The notes: generated by a model not told the origin, from the letters alone. A stretch of 12,750 nucleotides of DNA from JAGLCY01 sp965363725 (GCA_965363725.1 CBDTUS010000105.1:1-12750); one strand, 5' to 3'; shown: positions 1 to 7,351, numbered from the stretch's first letter. Made by a program: numbers and translations.

Positions 1-60
1 CTGGTCCAGATGGATACGGACGACGGCGCCGAAGCGAGGAAGATTTCGCTGGTGCGGTGA
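1..60 (+). CDS. 3' end of a secreted protein with FlgD-Ig/T9SS-like C-terminal domain (partial)
   Basis: The first 60 bases read open in frame 1 and end in TGA at 58-60, giving the 19-residue tail LVQMDTDDGAEARKISLVR. This aligns without gaps to the ends of the CTDs of the other secreted proteins in this window: the subtilase ends YEMRTGDFQEIRKMMLVK and the four-repeat protein ends in ...RITLVK. The shared features are an alternating hydrophobic strand, an acidic/Gly turn, then an R-K-hydrophobic-x-L-V-K/R terminus. I infer that this is the last beta-strand pair of another Ig-like CTD. The rest of the gene lies outside the window, so nothing can be said about its main domain. No terminator-like hairpin with a T-run is visible just downstream. 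Confidence 0.6.
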   Translation: MVQMDTDDGAEARKISLVR

Positions 61-223
61 AGCGGGGAGGCTCAGCGGTACCGCGCCTTGATGAGGCCCC
101 AGCTCAGCTGTTCGACCGCCGTAATCAAAGGTCAGCGCCTGTCGCTTGGTCGGCATTTTTGATCCAACCTAAATATTGCATGATTAGAATTTCTATTTTC
201 ATAGATTTCAGATGCGAGCCTTT
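61..223. other. Intergenic region between convergent genes, no gene recognised
   Basis: This is the gap between the stop of the partial + strand gene and the stop of the - strand DUF2891 gene. The first half is GC-rich. Positions about 151-215 are distinctly AT-rich and contain a small palindrome (TAGAA-T-TTCTA). I see no convincing intrinsic terminator, RNA gene or small ORF with a ribosome-binding site. An open frame from 57 to 272 exists but has no Shine-Dalgarno sequence and overlaps both neighbouring genes. Confidence 0.4.
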
Positions 224-1420
224 TCAGTGGCCCCGCGACAAGCCCCTTTTGCTGGCCAGGTACATGGCGTAGGTCCCTAGCCAGTGCCCTCCTTCGTAGT
301 GTTCCCCCGTCACCGCGGCCAGGCCTGCCGCACGATGGGCCCTGGCGGCTTCCAGGAGAGCCGACCGTCGCCGATCATTTTTCGGTAGGCCCGAAGCGAT
401 TCCTTCCAGCATCCAGGCCCGGCTCAGATTCAGGCCGTCGAGATGGGCCAATTTCCCGTCGGAACGGTCGGTCACCGTGGCCGTGGGAAGCCATCCGGCG
501 TCAGGCCGGCCGGGCACCGTGGCCAGGAACTTTCCCAGCCAGGCGGCAAACTCCGGCGGCTCCATCACCCGGCGCATGAGGTCGGCCTCCGCCAGAATGG
601 GCGACAGAAAATCCTGTCCCGAGGGTTCGAAGCGCAGATCGGCGTCCTGATCAGGGCCATACAGGCGGCGGGTCGTCTGTTCGACCAGCTCGGTCAGAGT
701 GCTGTCCTTCGCCGTCCCGGCGTAGTCGAGCATCAACCCGAAGGCAAAGGCGGTCTGGCTGTGCTCCCCGGTTCGGATGGGGTAGGCCAGCTTGGGCAGC
801 CAGTTGCGCAGGCGAACCAGGCAGGCCTCTTCGAGTGGGGCCAGGGCTGCGGCCCAATCGGCGGCCTGGGCATTCCCCTCAGCCTTCCACTCCCGCAATT
901 CCGCCGCCAGCTGGAGCAGCCAGGCCAACCCGTAGGGTCGTTCCCAGGACGCGCGGTCCTCGGACATTAGGTAATCCGCTTCCACGGCGATTCGTTCGGA
1001 TTTCAAATGCTCATCCAGGACAGCGCACGCCCCGGCCGCCATGGGGTGCTCGGGATAGAGTCGCGCGAAACGGGCCAGCAACCAGTGACCGTGCACCGAC
1101 GAGTGCCAGTCGAAGCAACCGTAAAAGGCCGGGTGCAGGGAAAACGGCGTCCCCTGGTCGGCGTCCGACTGCATGGTGTGGGCGATCTTGTTGGGGTACT
1201 CCTGGACGGCGCAGTCCAGGGCCAGCTGCACGAAAGGGGCGGCCTGGTCGGAGGTGAAGGTCTCGGGCTCCAGCGGGACGTTTGGTTCGCTGTCCTGGCG
1301 GACTTCATCGGTCTCCCCCGCCGGATCACCGCAACCTGTGCCGAATAGCAAAATGGTAATCAAGCACAAGGAAACCATTCGATACATTGACCAACGAACC
1401 TCGCAAATCACGTCGCGCAT
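224..1420 (-). CDS. DUF2891 family protein, putative lipoprotein
   Basis: A 398-residue protein. The ATG at 1420 is chosen because AGGAGG (1427-1432) lies 6 bases upstream on the minus strand; the frame is open further 5' to 1546, but without such a site. Residues about 10-29 form a hydrophobic signal (MVSLCLITILLFGTG) followed by Cys30. This suggests a lipoprotein, although the lipobox FGTGC is not canonical. The body matches the DUF2891 family as I know it: HPAFYGCFDWHSSVHGHW (about 96-113), FEPSGQDFLSP (264-274), HLDGLNLSRAWMLEGI (326-341) and HYEGGHWLGTYAMYL (374-388). The conserved Trp, His and Glu in helical segments suggest an alpha/alpha-toroid fold like that of glycan-active enzymes. 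The biochemical activity of the family is not known to me. It is transcribed divergently from the four-repeat gene and probably acts in the periplasm, membrane-tethered. Confidence 0.85.
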   Translation of the reverse strand: MRDVICEVRWSMYRMVSLCLITILLFGTGCGDPAGETDEVRQDSEPNVPLEPETFTSDQAAPFVQLALDCAVQEYPNKIAHTMQSDADQGTPFSLHPAFYGCFDWHSSVHGHWLLARFARLYPEHPMAAGACAVLDEHLKSERIAVEADYLMSEDRASWERPYGLAWLLQLAAELREWKAEGNAQAADWAAALAPLEEACLVRLRNWLPKLAYPIRTGEHSQTAFAFGLMLDYAGTAKDSTLTELVEQTTRRLYGPDQDADLRFEPSGQDFLSPILAEADLMRRVMEPPEFAAWLGKFLATVPGRPDAGWLPTATVTDRSDGKLAHLDGLNLSRAWMLEGIASGLPKNDRRRSALLEAARAHRAAGLAAVTGEHYEGGHWLGTYAMYLASKRGLSRGH

Positions 1421-1426
1421 CTGGAA

Positions 1427-1432
1427 CCTCCT
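1427..1432 (-). promoter_or_regulatory. Shine-Dalgarno that fixes the DUF2891 start
   Basis: The minus-strand reading is AGGAGG followed by TTCCAG and ATG. It decides the start at 1420 over the longer open frame beginning at 1546. The divergent gene at 1713 has the nearly identical AGGAGGTTCTCC-ATG. Confidence 0.7.
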
Positions 1433-1580
1433 GGCCGGAGTATGCCCGATGGAGGTAGGGCGGGATATTCGAAATTTCCTTTTGATGATGAGGTCATCGT
1501 TCAATGCAGGGCGAATCTCTCGGGTATCCCCTTGTCCCCGAGCCACATGGCGAAAAAAATCTCAATATATCCCGTTTTTG

Positions 1581-1589
1581 TGATATTAT
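1581..1589 (+). promoter_or_regulatory. Candidate extended -10 element for the four-repeat gene
   Basis: Within the 292-bp divergent intergenic region (1421-1712), the most promoter-like sequence is TGATATTAT: an extended -10 TG followed by TATTAT at 1584-1589, in a local AT-rich patch (about 1550-1590). No good -35 is visible upstream. It would give a leader of about 115 nt before the ATG at 1713. The call is weak. The rest of the region shows no small gene with a plausible ribosome-binding site. Confidence 0.25.
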
Positions 1590-1712
1590 CGGCTTCGCCA
1601 AATCCCTCCGACGCTGCTTCACCGAGCTGGCGCCAAGTGGATGGTACGTCCACAAAATTAGTGAGGGGGCCAGGTGGTCGAAATTCCGCGCTACCAATCC
1701 AGGAGGTTCTCC

Positions 1713-3386
1713 ATGTCATACTGCCATCGACTCGCTGCCTGGTGGGGATTCCCGCTGATCCTTCTCCTTTCCCTGGTTCTGGCCGGCGCCGCCCAGGCCG
1801 AATACCTGGGCAACGTGACCTTCGACCAGGAATTCAACACCCACCTGCCTCACGGTCTTCTGGTGAACGTCGACATCGACTACAAGATCGACCACCCCGA
1901 TGGGCGTCGGATCTACATTGTCCCTTACACCAACGGCTCACCCACGCCGGGTTACGGGGTGTCCGCATCAGTGGTCTACCCCCAGGGAACGGGGACAGTG
2001 ACGAAGTTCTTCACCATCAATACAGGGAGCCCCGTCGTCGTGAACGAGTTGCGGGTCTATTCGAGGGATCCTGACTTCACCGAAACCCCCCTGGAAATGT
2101 TCGTACCGGTGAGATTCCATTTCGGCCCTCACGGCGTATACAACATCCAACCCAACCATTCCCAGTACAGCCGCCTGCGCCACGGCATGAGCCTCAACAT
2201 CACGATGGACTACGAAGTGGACGCCCCCGGCTGCAGGATATACGCTCGGCCTTTCACCAACGGGACCATTACACCCGGCTATTCGGCCAGCGGCTCGGTC
2301 GCATTGCCCCCGAGCGGAAGCCACAGCCAGAATTTTTCCTTTGCTGGTGATGCGGATGTCACGGACATCCGTTTCCAGGTCCTCGCCCTGGACAACACCC
2401 TACTGTACGAATTCTTCGTGCCCTGGGACATCCACTGGGCTGAGTGGGGTGTCTACGACATCTCGATCAACCACGGCAACCCGACGTCCCTGCAAAACGG
2501 CCAGCACCTGGTGAGTTCGTTCACCATGGACCACGAGGATACCGAGGACGTCTGGATCACTATGTGGTGCTGGCAGGATGGCGGCCAATGTCCCGGCAGT
2601 CTTGCTCAGATCAGTCCCGTCATTCCGACGGGCCCGCAGGCCCTTTCCCGTTACGCCTATGTCAACGAGGGCACCCAGACCGTTGACGCGGTGCACTTCC
2701 AAGTGACCAAGCTTGCCCAAGTCGTAATGGAAATCGACATCCCCGTGCTCATCGACTACGGCCCCAACGCCTTGCAGAACTTCGAATTCACCCCCGCGTC
2801 GCCGGCGATCCTTTCCTACGGCGAACAACTGGGCATGACCTACGACTACTTGACCGACGAGGCGTCCGGTGTGCGGATCTTCGGCCGCGGTGCCTTCAAC
2901 TACGACCCCCTCCTGGGCATGACAAGCTCAGGATCAACCATCCATCCCCCGCCGTCGGGCCCCGGCAGTTTCTGGATGACCTACAACACCGACACGGTGG
3001 CCAACCTCATTCGCTTCCAGATGGTCAGCCCAGACCAGAGCGAAATGCACCTCGAGTGGTTCCAGCCGGGCTACTTCGTCTGGGGCTCCTCGGGCACCGT
3101 TGTGGATGCAGAGGACACACCTGCCGTGGCCAGACTGGGGCTGTGTTACCCCAACCCGTTCAACCCCACGACCAATATTCCCGTGAGCCTGGGACGCGAC
3201 TCCCATATGCGCCTGACCGTCTACGACCTTCGCGGGCGCCTGGTGCGCACCCTGAAGGACGGCCCCATGTGGGCGGGTGATCACGTATTCACCTTCCGGG
3301 GCGATGGCCTCAGCAGCGGGGCCTACATCTGCAGGCTGGAGACACCGGAAGGGATTCATACCCAACGGATCACCCTCGTCAAATAG
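1713..3386 (+). CDS. Secreted four-repeat beta-sandwich-like protein with FlgD-Ig/T9SS-type CTD
   Basis: A 557-residue protein. The start at 1713 is set by AGGAGG at 1701-1706. Residues 1-30 form a Sec signal peptide (MSYCHRLAAWWGF, then LILLLSLVLAGAAQA). Four tandem units of about 105 residues follow (about 31-141, 142-246, 247-352 and 353-461). Each has the order [H/N/Y]G-x-x-L hydrophobic strand, a D-Y/H-containing strand, a Gly/Pro-rich middle (TNGxxTPGY in units 1 and 2), an 'IRFQV'-like strand, and a closing acidic/aromatic strand ending in F/W/Y-G. Residues 462-557 are the Ig-like CTD: YPNPFNPTT, then a strand, YDLRGRLVRTL, a GxHxFxFxGxxLSSGAYICRL segment, and ITLVK. I recognise the CTD family, where it acts as an export/surface-attachment signal or accessory Ig domain. 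I do not recognise the repeat. The likely location is cell surface or secreted. No catalytic motif is visible, and a binding or structural role is only an inference. Confidence 0.85.
   Translation: MSYCHRLAAWWGFPLILLLSLVLAGAAQAEYLGNVTFDQEFNTHLPHGLLVNVDIDYKIDHPDGRRIYIVPYTNGSPTPGYGVSASVVYPQGTGTVTKFFTINTGSPVVVNELRVYSRDPDFTETPLEMFVPVRFHFGPHGVYNIQPNHSQYSRLRHGMSLNITMDYEVDAPGCRIYARPFTNGTITPGYSASGSVALPPSGSHSQNFSFAGDADVTDIRFQVLALDNTLLYEFFVPWDIHWAEWGVYDISINHGNPTSLQNGQHLVSSFTMDHEDTEDVWITMWCWQDGGQCPGSLAQISPVIPTGPQALSRYAYVNEGTQTVDAVHFQVTKLAQVVMEIDIPVLIDYGPNALQNFEFTPASPAILSYGEQLGMTYDYLTDEASGVRIFGRGAFNYDPLLGMTSSGSTIHPPPSGPGSFWMTYNTDTVANLIRFQMVSPDQSEMHLEWFQPGYFVWGSSGTVVDAEDTPAVARLGLCYPNPFNPTTNIPVSLGRDSHMRLTVYDLRGRLVRTLKDGPMWAGDHVFTFRGDGLSSGAYICRLETPEGIHTQRITLVK
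1803..3095 (+). repeat. Four tandem ~105-codon protein repeats
   Basis: Approximate units are 1803-2135, 2136-2450, 2451-2768 and 2769-3095. Units 1 and 2 are the closest pair: HGLLVNVDIDYKID versus HGMSLNITMDYEVD, and TNGSPTPGYGVSASV versus TNGTITPGYSASGSV. Units 3 and 4 are more diverged but keep the strand pattern, the NEL/DIRFQV/DAVHFQV/LIRFQM strand and the terminal Y/W-G. The similarity is at protein level only; I see no long nucleotide identity, so the duplication is old. Confidence 0.7.
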
Positions 3387-3434
3387 GTCGGACCTCGGAT
3401 ATTGTGATTCAGGTTGGTTTGCCAAGCATCAAAG

Positions 3435-3459
3435 AGAGGGGCCCCCGGGGGGCCCCTCT
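3435..3459 (+). terminator. GC-rich terminator-like hairpin after the four-repeat gene
   Basis: AGAGGGGCCC pairs with GGGCCCCTCT in a perfect 10-bp stem with a short C/G loop, 48 bases after the stop codon. The 3' flank is TCACTCACTCTCAC, pyrimidine-rich but without a real T-run. It is either a weak intrinsic terminator or an mRNA 3'-end stabiliser. Confidence 0.55.
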
Positions 3460-3654
3460 TCACTCACTCTCACGAACCTTCGCCCTTGGCCCGATTGACT
3501 GATTGAACCCACCCCATGTTCGATTCCCTGCACGACCGGCCGGATTTCTTCCCCATGGTGATCGGCGGCGTGATACCGTATTTTTATTGGACGTCGACCC
3601 CACGGAAGCCAATCTTTGGGCGCCAGCATCACAACCCGGCAAATGGAGAAAATG

Positions 3655-4269
3655 ATGTCTTCCATGAATCGGTGGATCGGATTGGGTTTGGTAATTCTCG
3701 TAATGGCCGGTCCGGCCACCCTCTGGGCTCAATGCTCGAATGGACTGGTCAACCTGGACGCTCCTGACCTGGAATATCTGGGTCTGCGTACTTCCGGCCA
3801 GAGGAACTGGGTGGGGCAGCAATTCGCCACCGACTGCGACGCACAATTTCTCACCGTCAGCTTCCTGATCGAGATCCAGCTTTTTCCGGAGAACGGAGTG
3901 ACCAATCTCACTTTGGGCGACACCCTGACCTGTACCGTCATGGATGATCAGAACGTTCCCATCGCCTCGGTGGACCAGGTTCTGACCAGGTCATTTGGCA
4001 ACGAATGGGTGGAATTCGATTTCGCTCCCCTGGAACTGGGCCTGGCCGAGGGAACCTTGGCGGTAAAAGTAGCCACCCCGCATGATGCCTTTTGCCGGGT
4101 GGCGACGTCCCTGGATCAGGTGCCCGGACAACTCATGCTCGGGGACGAAGATGATCTCAACTACATCGGCACACGAGACGCGGGTTTCCGCATCACCTGG
4201 GATCCGGGAGCGGACATCACCGGCGTGGAAAGCCGAAGCTGGGGTGAGCTCAAGGCCCTCTACCGGTAA
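3655..4269 (+). CDS. Small secreted protein with four Cys and C-terminal SRSWGELKALYR tail
   Basis: A 204-residue protein. The ATG at 3655 follows GGAG (3645-3648) by 6 bases; an ATG at 3652 is possible, but its spacing would be only 3 bases. The signal peptide is residues 1 to about 25 (MSSMNRWIGLGLVILVMAGPATLWA), leaving Gln26-Cys27 as the mature N-terminus. The body is rich in beta-strand patterns (FLTVSFLIEIQLF, DTLTCTVMD, GTLAVKVATP). Cys27, 61, 93 and 147 could form two disulfides. The FLTVSF, LTCTVMD...VPIASV and LAVKVATP pattern resembles secreted carbohydrate-binding or jelly-roll-like modules, but I cannot name a family. The C-terminus VESRSWGELKALYR is a short basic/aromatic tail set off by a Gly/Asp linker; I suspect a recurrent terminal motif in related bacteria. 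The next gene starts 29 bases downstream, so the two are probably co-transcribed. Confidence 0.75.
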   Translation: MSSMNRWIGLGLVILVMAGPATLWAQCSNGLVNLDAPDLEYLGLRTSGQRNWVGQQFATDCDAQFLTVSFLIEIQLFPENGVTNLTLGDTLTCTVMDDQNVPIASVDQVLTRSFGNEWVEFDFAPLELGLAEGTLAVKVATPHDAFCRVATSLDQVPGQLMLGDEDDLNYIGTRDAGFRITWDPGADITGVESRSWGELKALYR

Positions 4270-4298
4270 CAGGATTTTTTCATCTTTGGAGGATGACA

Positions 4299-5063
4299 AT
4301 GGGTTTTTCGATCCGGTCCATTCATGGCAAAAAACTATCGTTGGTGTTCCTGAGCATGCTGCTGGCACTGCCTTCGTTAGCCGCCGACCTGGTCGTCGAC
4401 GGCACTTTCGAAAATCAGAAGAACGGCGCCGACCTTCGCAAGGACAGCAAGGGCTCGGACTGGTACGAAAGCCGCAAGGACACCGAGGAGGGATCGAAGC
4501 TGCTCAAGCTGAGCACGAAGGACATCGGGGGCAACGCCACCAAGAAGGCCATGATCAAGGGTCATCCCGACCTGAACACCTACCTCAGCCAGAGGCTGAC
4601 CGTTCCCCAGGATTTCGCCATGGCGGTGAGTTTCGACATCTTCGTCAAGGAGATCCTGCCGGACGACAACCGCTCGGCCTTCATGTTCCTGGGCGCCATC
4701 AAGGACAAGAAGGGCGGCCCCAATTCCACGGGCAAGGAACGCTTCGCTTTCCTGGGCTTCGAGAATGCCGCCGAGACCGGACGCATCAATCTCTTCGCCC
4801 GCGAAGGGGTCTCCAAGTGGGATGAAAAAACGATCGTGGCTCCCGGTCTGGAGCTGGGGAAGTGGTACACGATCACCATCGAAGCCGACATCCTCGACGG
4901 CTTCTACACCACAACGGTCGAGGGCGTGACCGAATCCTTCGAGCTGGACTCCTTCCATACCAAGAGCGGCACACCGGACCAGATCACCCACATCAGCTTC
5001 GCCAGCTGGAATGACGGAGCGGGAACCTTCTACGTGGACAACGTGGTGGTGCAGGCCGAATAG
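4299..5063 (+). CDS. Secreted protein with probable jelly-roll/ConA-like fold, function unknown
   Basis: A 254-residue protein. The ATG at 4299 is preferred over 4293 because GGAGG (4288-4292) abuts 4293 but sits 6 bases before 4299. The signal peptide is residues 1 to about 29 (GKKLSLVFLSMLLALPSLAA), and the mature protein begins DLVVDGTFENQ. There are no cysteines. The opening 'VVDGTFE', the central aromatic/hydrophobic strands (AMAVSFDIFV, SAFMFLGAI, RFAFLGFE, GKWYTITIEADI) and the closing GTFYVDNVVVQAE follow the pattern of concanavalin-like or carbohydrate-binding jelly-roll modules. The last strand, with a 'YVDNV' turn, is typical of such domains. No glycosidase Glu pair can be assigned, so binding is as plausible as catalysis. 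It is the second gene of a unit with the 204-residue protein and ends just before a strong terminator. Confidence 0.75.
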   Translation: MGFSIRSIHGKKLSLVFLSMLLALPSLAADLVVDGTFENQKNGADLRKDSKGSDWYESRKDTEEGSKLLKLSTKDIGGNATKKAMIKGHPDLNTYLSQRLTVPQDFAMAVSFDIFVKEILPDDNRSAFMFLGAIKDKKGGPNSTGKERFAFLGFENAAETGRINLFAREGVSKWDEKTIVAPGLELGKWYTITIEADILDGFYTTTVEGVTESFELDSFHTKSGTPDQITHISFASWNDGAGTFYVDNVVVQAE

Positions 5064-5109
5064 ATGGTGCCTCGGAAAATGTTCCGACGATGGTATTGAC
5101 TTGAACCTC

Positions 5110-5142
5110 AAAAAGCGGGTCCCCCGGGGGACTCGCTTTTTT
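5110..5142. terminator. Bidirectional intrinsic terminator between convergent genes
   Basis: AAAAAGCGGGTCCC pairs with GGGACTCGCTTTTT, with one G-T wobble. The T-run at 5137-5142 serves the + strand, and the A-run at 5110-5114 gives a T-run for the - strand. It lies between the + gene ending at 5063 and the - gene ending at 5174, so it can stop transcription from both sides. Confidence 0.85.
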
Positions 5143-5173
5143 GAGTTTGGCTATGTTCGTCTCGATAAACCGC

Positions 5174-7351
5174 CTACTTCAGGAGAGTGACCGGCCTGGT
5201 CACCGTCTGGCCGCCTCCCACCACGCGGCAGAAGTAGGTTCCGCTGGCCAGGTCCGGCGCGCGCCAGTCGAAAAAATGGACCCCGGCGGTCAGTTCGCCC
5301 GCAAAGAGGGTTTCCATCCGGCGTCCGGCGAGGTCGAAGACAGCCAGCTCGACCGACGCTGACTGTGCCAGTTCGAAGGAAATAGTCACCGCGGGATTGA
5401 AAGGATTCGGATAGGGATTCAGCAGCCGCAGCACCGCGGGCGTTTCCCAGGACCCGACCGCCGCAGGCGTGCACTGAGGCGGAAAGATCCACAGGCCTCC
5501 CTGGGCCAGATAGACCAGATCCCCGTCCGCCCAGACACCGTGGGCCTGACCCGGCGTGTCCACCGAACCGACAAGGAACGGCATGGCCGGAACGGAGACG
5601 TCGGCCACAAACAGCCCCGACAGGTATCCCCCCAGATAGGCGATGCCCCCGGAAACGTGGACTCCCATGACCCTGCCCGGCACCGGCACCTCGCCGACCA
5701 GAGTCGGCGCCTCGGGATCATGGATACCGAAGATCTGCAGGACGGCGCTGTGACCACCCGCCACATAGGCGTATCGTCCGGCGATCATCACGTCGCTCGC
5801 GCCGCCCGCCGTGGTGGCGGAGGTCACGAGTTGCGGAGCCAGCGGGTCGGACACATCGATCACCCGAAGGCCGTAGAAGCCGCTGGTCACGTAGACATGG
5901 TTCCCGGCGACGGCGATGCCGGTGTTGTGGCCCTCGAGGTTCAGCTCAGCCACGAGCTGGGGAGATTCCGGAGAGCTGATGTCGATGACTAGCAGGCCCT
6001 CAAGATAGCTGGTGACGAAGGCGAAATTGCCCTTCAAAGCGACCTGCATGGCCGTGCCCGGGACGGCCACCTGGCCGATCAACGCCGGCAGCTCAGGGTC
6101 GGCAATGTCGATCACCGCGAAGCCTTCAGAGAGGGCCAGGCAGGCGAGATCGCCTGAGATCGCCACACCCCGTGCCTCGCTTTCCGTCGGCACCGAGGCC
6201 ACGGTCACCGGGGATTCCGGCGCCGAGACGTCCAGCACCCTCAAGCCATATGGCCGGTCCGACATGAACGCGTAGTCCCCCGCCACCACCAGGTCAAGGG
6301 AGTAGCCGTTGCTCGGCATGTCGGCCGTGCCCACCGGCGGCGGGGAATCGGGGATCGAGACGTCGATCACTTTCAGGGCGCCGCCGGTGGTCAGGAAGGC
6401 CACGTCGCCCTTGACGGCGGTTCCGTTGTGGTAATCCCCACCCACCGAACCGATCCACGCCGGTTCCGCAGCGGTCGAGATGTCGATGATCTGCAGGCCG
6501 TTGCCGGCCAGATAGGCGAGATCGCCGGCCAGGGCGATGCCCACGGCATTGTGTTCGGTGGCCAGGTTGCCGATGATCTGCGGCATCGTCGGGATCGAGA
6601 TGTCCACGACCTGCAGACCGCCTTCACCGTCAGCCACCAGGGCGTGGCTGTCCGTCAGGGCGACATCCGTGGCCGTGCCGGGAGTGGTGGCCAGACCCAG
6701 GTGATGGGGACCCGCTGGATTCGAGACATCGATCACCCGCAAGCCGGTGTCCAGGTCGGTGACGTAGGCCCGACCGCCGGCGACAGCCACTTTCCAGGCC
6801 GTACCGGGGAAGCTCACTTCGCCGACGATCTGCGGGTCCATGGGATCCGCAGCGTCGATCACATACAGGCCGTTGTAGGTGTGTTCGGTCACGACGTAGA
6901 CGAACTGGCCGCTGGCGGCCACGCCACGGGCCAGGCCGGTCAAGCCGACCGTGCCGAGGCTGGTCGGCGAAGCGGGCTCCGATATGTCGATGATCTGCAG
7001 GCCGGCGTTAAAACAGGCCACGTAGGCGAGGTCTCCGACAATGGCCACATCGTAGGGCCAGCCGGGCAGCTCCACGGACCCGACGACGGTCGGCGATTCC
7101 GGCACGGAGACGTCGACCACTTCCAGGCTGCGGAGGTCATAGAACCTGTCCCGCAAGGTCACGAAGGCGTGGTCGCCGGAGATGGCCACCTGATCGGCCT
7201 CGCCGAACATGCTGACCGTTGTCATCCAGTGCACGTAATTGCCGTAGTCCAGACAGGAGGCGGGCGTCGCTCCGACCGGTGGCGAAGTCAAGGAGCAGAG
7301 AAGCACCAGGGCCGAACCAACCCACTTGAGCTCACGGATGAAATTCCGCAT
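5174..7351 (-). CDS. Secreted LVIVD-repeat beta-propeller protein with FlgD-Ig/T9SS-type CTD
   Basis: A 725-residue protein. The start at 7351 is chosen over the open frame from 7402 because the minus strand reads CAGGAGATGCC-ATG, with AGGAG 5-6 bases upstream; the 7402 ATG has no such site. Residues 1-29 are a signal peptide (FIRELKWVGSALVLLCSLTSP). Residues about 54-623 carry roughly 14 LVIVD repeats (PF08309-like; 'VAVxGxxAYVAxxxxGLxVIDISxPxxPxxVG'), 13 complete and a last truncated one (GVWADGDLVYLAQGGLWIF). Known LVIVD arrays are predicted beta-propellers in surface proteins; 14 would fit two seven-bladed rings. Residues about 634-725 are the CTD (PYPNPFNPAV, FDLAGRRMETL, ASGTYFCRV, VTLLK). 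No active-site motif is seen, so surface binding or scaffolding is the likely role. It lies downstream of the subtilase on the same strand but is separated from it by a terminator. Confidence 0.9.
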   Translation of the reverse strand: MRNFIRELKWVGSALVLLCSLTSPPVGATPASCLDYGNYVHWMTTVSMFGEADQVAISGDHAFVTLRDRFYDLRSLEVVDVSVPESPTVVGSVELPGWPYDVAIVGDLAYVACFNAGLQIIDISEPASPTSLGTVGLTGLARGVAASGQFVYVVTEHTYNGLYVIDAADPMDPQIVGEVSFPGTAWKVAVAGGRAYVTDLDTGLRVIDVSNPAGPHHLGLATTPGTATDVALTDSHALVADGEGGLQVVDISIPTMPQIIGNLATEHNAVGIALAGDLAYLAGNGLQIIDISTAAEPAWIGSVGGDYHNGTAVKGDVAFLTTGGALKVIDVSIPDSPPPVGTADMPSNGYSLDLVVAGDYAFMSDRPYGLRVLDVSAPESPVTVASVPTESEARGVAISGDLACLALSEGFAVIDIADPELPALIGQVAVPGTAMQVALKGNFAFVTSYLEGLLVIDISSPESPQLVAELNLEGHNTGIAVAGNHVYVTSGFYGLRVIDVSDPLAPQLVTSATTAGGASDVMIAGRYAYVAGGHSAVLQIFGIHDPEAPTLVGEVPVPGRVMGVHVSGGIAYLGGYLSGLFVADVSVPAMPFLVGSVDTPGQAHGVWADGDLVYLAQGGLWIFPPQCTPAAVGSWETPAVLRLLNPYPNPFNPAVTISFELAQSASVELAVFDLAGRRMETLFAGELTAGVHFFDWRAPDLASGTYFCRVVGGGQTVTRPVTLLK
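5483..7192 (-). repeat. LVIVD repeat array (~42 codons per unit, ~14 units)
   Basis: About 14 protein-level repeats with the VIDVS/DIS-x-P-x-x-P-x-x-V/I-G core and the 'G(V/I)A(V/I)xGxxAYV' start. Most units are 40-44 residues. Unit 3 is slightly longer (insertion HTYNG), unit 6 has a shortened loop (LAGNGLQ), and the last unit lacks the DIS-x-P-x-x-P part. The repeats are diverged at nucleotide level. Confidence 0.85.

Noticed and set aside
60..145. tRNA-like look (GGCTCAGCGGTA, a GCC-TTGATGA-GGC loop, GTTCGACC)
   Set aside because: The T-arm does not pair (base 61 would be G, not C), the acceptor ends are not complementary, and the D-arm is irregular. A chance resemblance.
5483..7192. Regular ~126-bp periodicity, considered as a DNA repeat or CRISPR-like array
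   Set aside because: The periodicity comes from protein-level LVIVD repeats. Units are diverged in DNA sequence and there are no unique spacers between identical repeats.
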